Of a stretch of DNA of 39,334 nucleotides, positions 37,652-39,334 are shown in pieces. The translations under genes were made by a program, and so were the position numbers. Below the pieces are notes generated by a model, which saw only the letters and a list, made by a program, of their open reading frames with translations, was not told the origin of the DNA and made no database searches. Position 1 is the stretch's first letter. Each line of letters opens with the position of its first letter. The stretch spans positions 441,314 through 480,647 of the forward strand of contig JAUJOE010000001.1 in assembly GCA_030447805.1 (NCBI GenBank), read 5' to 3'. This stretch comes from Nocardioidaceae bacterium. GTDB taxonomy: Bacteria; Actinomycetota; Actinomycetes; Propionibacteriales; Nocardioidaceae.

Positions 37652-37861
37652 ATGGCGCGTGAAGGTGGCCAGCAGCACAAGACCGCCCGAAAGACATCGG
37701 AGGAGGACTCACCTCCGGAGTCTGCGCCGTCCGAGGCCGCGTCGGAGCGCAAGGAGAAGCTCGACGACGACGTCGACGCCATCCTCGACGACATCGACGA
37801 GGTGTTGGAGTCCAACGCCGAGGAGTTCGTCCGCGGCTTTGTGCAAAAGGGCGGTGAGTGA
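37652..37861 (+). CDS. pup: Prokaryotic ubiquitin-like protein Pup
   Basis: A 69-residue, highly charged, mostly disordered tag. The N-terminus is rich in Gln, Lys and Ser. The helix-forming segment [20 protein letters not shown] binds the ARC coiled coil. The end reads FVQKGGE. The C-terminal residue is already Glu, so the protein is ready for ligation without deamidation, unlike GGQ-type Pup. A good ribosome site (GGAGGTGG) precedes ATG. The stop overlaps the prcB start (GTGA at 37858). Confidence 0.95.
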   Translation: MAREGGQQHKTARKTSEEDSPPESAPSEAASERKEKLDDDVDAILDDIDEVLESNAEEFVRGFVQKGGE

Positions 37862-38691
37862 CGTCGATGCCGGAGTCCCGCCTCCCCCCGGCGTACGTCA
37901 CGCCGGGAAGCTCCTCGTTCGCTGACTTCCTGGCCGCTCAGGCCCCCGAGCTTCTCCCTGGGCGGCGTACGGCGGCAACCGGGCCGGTCGACGTACCCCA
38001 CGGCACCACGATCGTGGCGGCCACCTTCGACGGCGGCGTGGTCATGGCGGGGGATCGGCGGGCGACGATGGGCAACGTCATCGCCCAGCGCGACATCGAG
38101 AAGGTGTTCCCGGCCGATGAGTACTCCTGCGTCGGTATCGCCGGTTCCGCTGGCCTGGCTGTTGAGATGGTCCGGCTGTTCCAGGCCGAGCTGGAGCACT
38201 ACGAGAAGATCGAGGGCACCACACTGTCGCTCGACGGCAAGGCCAACCGGCTGGCTGCGCTGCTGCGCGGCAACCTCGGCATGGCGATGCAGGGCCTGGC
38301 CGTGGTGCCGTTGTTCGCGGGCTTCGACCTGCACGCGGGGCTCGGCCGCATCTTCTCCTACGACGTGACCGGCGGGCGCTACGAGGAGCAGGCCTTCCAC
38401 TCCGTCGGCTCGGGGTCGGTGTTCGCCCGCGGCGCGCTGAAGAAGCTCTACCGCGAGGGGTTCACCGCCCAGGACTGTGTGACGGCGGTCGTCCAGGCCC
38501 TCTATGACGCCGCCGATGACGACTCCGCGACCGGCGGGCCCGACATGCAACGCCGCATCTTCCCTGTGGTCGTCCAGGTCACCGGTGACGGATTCGCCAA
38601 GCTGCCTGACAGCGACGTCGCCGCCGTGGCCGACGAAGTGGTCGCGGCGCGCATGCACCGCCCAGACGGCCCCGCCGCCCCCCTGACGTAG
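37858..38691 (+). CDS. prcB: 20S proteasome beta subunit PrcB
   Basis: A 277-residue precursor. The propeptide of about 49 residues ends in VPHG. Thr50 begins the mature chain ([21 protein letters not shown]) and becomes the N-terminal nucleophile. Lys33-type and Asp17-type active-site residues lie in [20 protein letters not shown]. Late motifs [21 protein letters not shown] are typical. GTG at 37858 overlaps the pup stop; ATG at 37867 is a possible alternative. The subunit forms the inner catalytic rings with PrcA, whose gene follows 14 bases later. Confidence 0.95.
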   Translation: MTSMPESRLPPAYVTPGSSSFADFLAAQAPELLPGRRTAATGPVDVPHGTTIVAATFDGGVVMAGDRRATMGNVIAQRDIEKVFPADEYSCVGIAGSAGLAVEMVRLFQAELEHYEKIEGTTLSLDGKANRLAALLRGNLGMAMQGLAVVPLFAGFDLHAGLGRIFSYDVTGGRYEEQAFHSVGSGSVFARGALKKLYREGFTAQDCVTAVVQALYDAADDDSATGGPDMQRRIFPVVVQVTGDGFAKLPDSDVAAVADEVVAARMHRPDGPAAPLT

Positions 38692-38705
38692 CAGGAGCCT
38701 CTCTC

Positions 38706-39334
38706 ATGTCGATGCCTTTCTACGTCTCGCCCGAGCAGCTGATGAAGGACCGGGCGGACTTCGCCCGCAAGGGCATCGCCCGCGGTCGGGGACTGGTTGT
38801 CGTGCAGTACGCCGACGGGTTGCTGTTCGTGGCCGAGAACACCTCGCCGTCGCTGCACAAGATCTCCGAGCTCTATGACCGGCTCGCGTTCGCGGCGGTG
38901 GGCCGCTACAACGAGTTCGAGAACCTCCGCATCGCCGGGGTGCGGCTCGCCGACATGCGCGGCTACTCCTACGACCGGCGTGACGTCACCGGTCGGGCGC
39001 TGGCGAACGCGTACGCCCAGACGCTCGGCACGATCTTCTCCTCGGGCGGGGAGAAGCCGTACGAGGTCGAGATCTTCGTCGCCGAGGTGGGGGCCTCGTC
39101 CGACGACGACCAGGTGTACCGGTTGACCTACGACGGCTCGGTCGCCGACGTGCAGGGGTACGCGGTGATGGGCGGCACCGTCGAGCAGGTCGACGACTAC
39201 CTCGAGCACCACTACCAACCCGGCCTCGACCTCGAGGCAGCCCTGCGGCTGGCGGTCGACGCGCTCCGGCACGACACCCAGCCACCGCGGGACATCACCG
39301 GTGACCGCCTGGAAGTCGCGGTGCTCGACCGCAC
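38706..39334 (+). CDS. prcA: 20S proteasome alpha subunit PrcA (3' end outside window)
   Basis: The first 209 residues of the alpha subunit are present; the frame is still open at the window end. The gate-forming N-terminus reads [40 protein letters not shown] starts the ntn-hydrolase-type core, and [20 protein letters not shown] and the [20 protein letters not shown] segment are conserved. There is no catalytic Thr, as expected for alpha subunits. Its outer ring binds the QYL tail of ARC. The Pup ligase PafA is not in the window and probably lies downstream. Confidence 0.94.
   Translation, partial: MSMPFYVSPEQLMKDRADFARKGIARGRGLVVVQYADGLLFVAENTSPSLHKISELYDRLAFAAVGRYNEFENLRIAGVRLADMRGYSYDRRDVTGRALANAYAQTLGTIFSSGGEKPYEVEIFVAEVGASSDDDQVYRLTYDGSVADVQGYAVMGGTVEQVDDYLEHHYQPGLDLEAALRLAVDALRHDTQPPRDITGDRLEVAVLDR

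Noticed and set aside
36919-38658. A 579-codon minus-strand frame across dop, pup and prcB
   Set aside because: It is fully antisense to three certain genes and low in complexity.

Overview
The window comes from a high-G+C actinobacterium. It carries the mycothiol ligase MshC and the complete Pup-proteasome set (ARC/Mpa, Dop, Pup, PrcB, PrcA), which together point to Actinobacteria. The gene order (phosphomutase family, DUF3090, SCO1664 family, MshC, PAC2 family, then RecB-like nuclease, site-2 protease, TrmI, ARC, Dop, Pup, PrcB, PrcA) suits a Nocardioides-like or related lineage. The species cannot be fixed from sequence alone.

Region 1 (1-14954) is a catabolic island with no transcription factor in view. 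A leftward-truncated LivK-type binding protein and LivG/LivF ATPases lead into a Gfo/Idh/MocA dehydrogenase, a TIM-barrel sugar isomerase/epimerase, a class II xylose isomerase, a PEP-hydrolase-like TIM barrel, a xylulokinase, a UPF0261 (Tm-1-like) protein and a cupin. Most of these genes overlap or nearly touch, so they look like one operon. A convergent sugar-acid dehydratase (IlvD/Edd) follows. On the other side of its promoter is a truncated SMP-30 lactonase remnant, then an FAH-family hydrolase, a zinc alcohol dehydrogenase and an SDR. The first set suits isomerase/kinase use of a pentose-like sugar. The second suits an oxidative, non-phosphorylated route ending in cleavage of a diketo acid. 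The true substrate is not shown by the sequence.

Region 2 (15100-22070) is chromosomal backbone: UppP; a voltage-gated-channel-like protein without a recognisable selectivity filter next to a CorA transporter; and the phosphomutase/DUF3090/SCO1664/MshC cluster followed by a PAC2-family gene.

Region 3 (22131-30180) looks like inserted or rearranged material. It starts with a decayed isochorismate synthase, holds a complete dipeptide/oligopeptide ABC transporter operon (binding protein, two permeases, two ATPases), and ends in debris: a MalG-type permease tail and a headless GIY-YIG/DUF4357 gene abutting the 3' end of the RecB-like gene.

Region 4 (30132-39334) is backbone again: RecB-like nuclease, site-2 protease, TrmI, ARC/Mpa, a phosphotransferase, Dop, Pup, PrcB and PrcA (cut by the window end). 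Dop, Pup, the 20S core and ARC form one protein-tagging and degradation system.

Two window-wide patterns stand out. First, about ten otherwise conserved genes carry single-base frameshifts (UPF0261, PAC2, DppA, DppD, DppF, ARC, the phosphotransferase and others). Many are probably sequence errors, so each broken gene is annotated with both frames joined. Second, a dispersed inverted-repeat element (TTGTCAG...CTGACAA, arms about 39 bp apart) occurs four times, always between genes.
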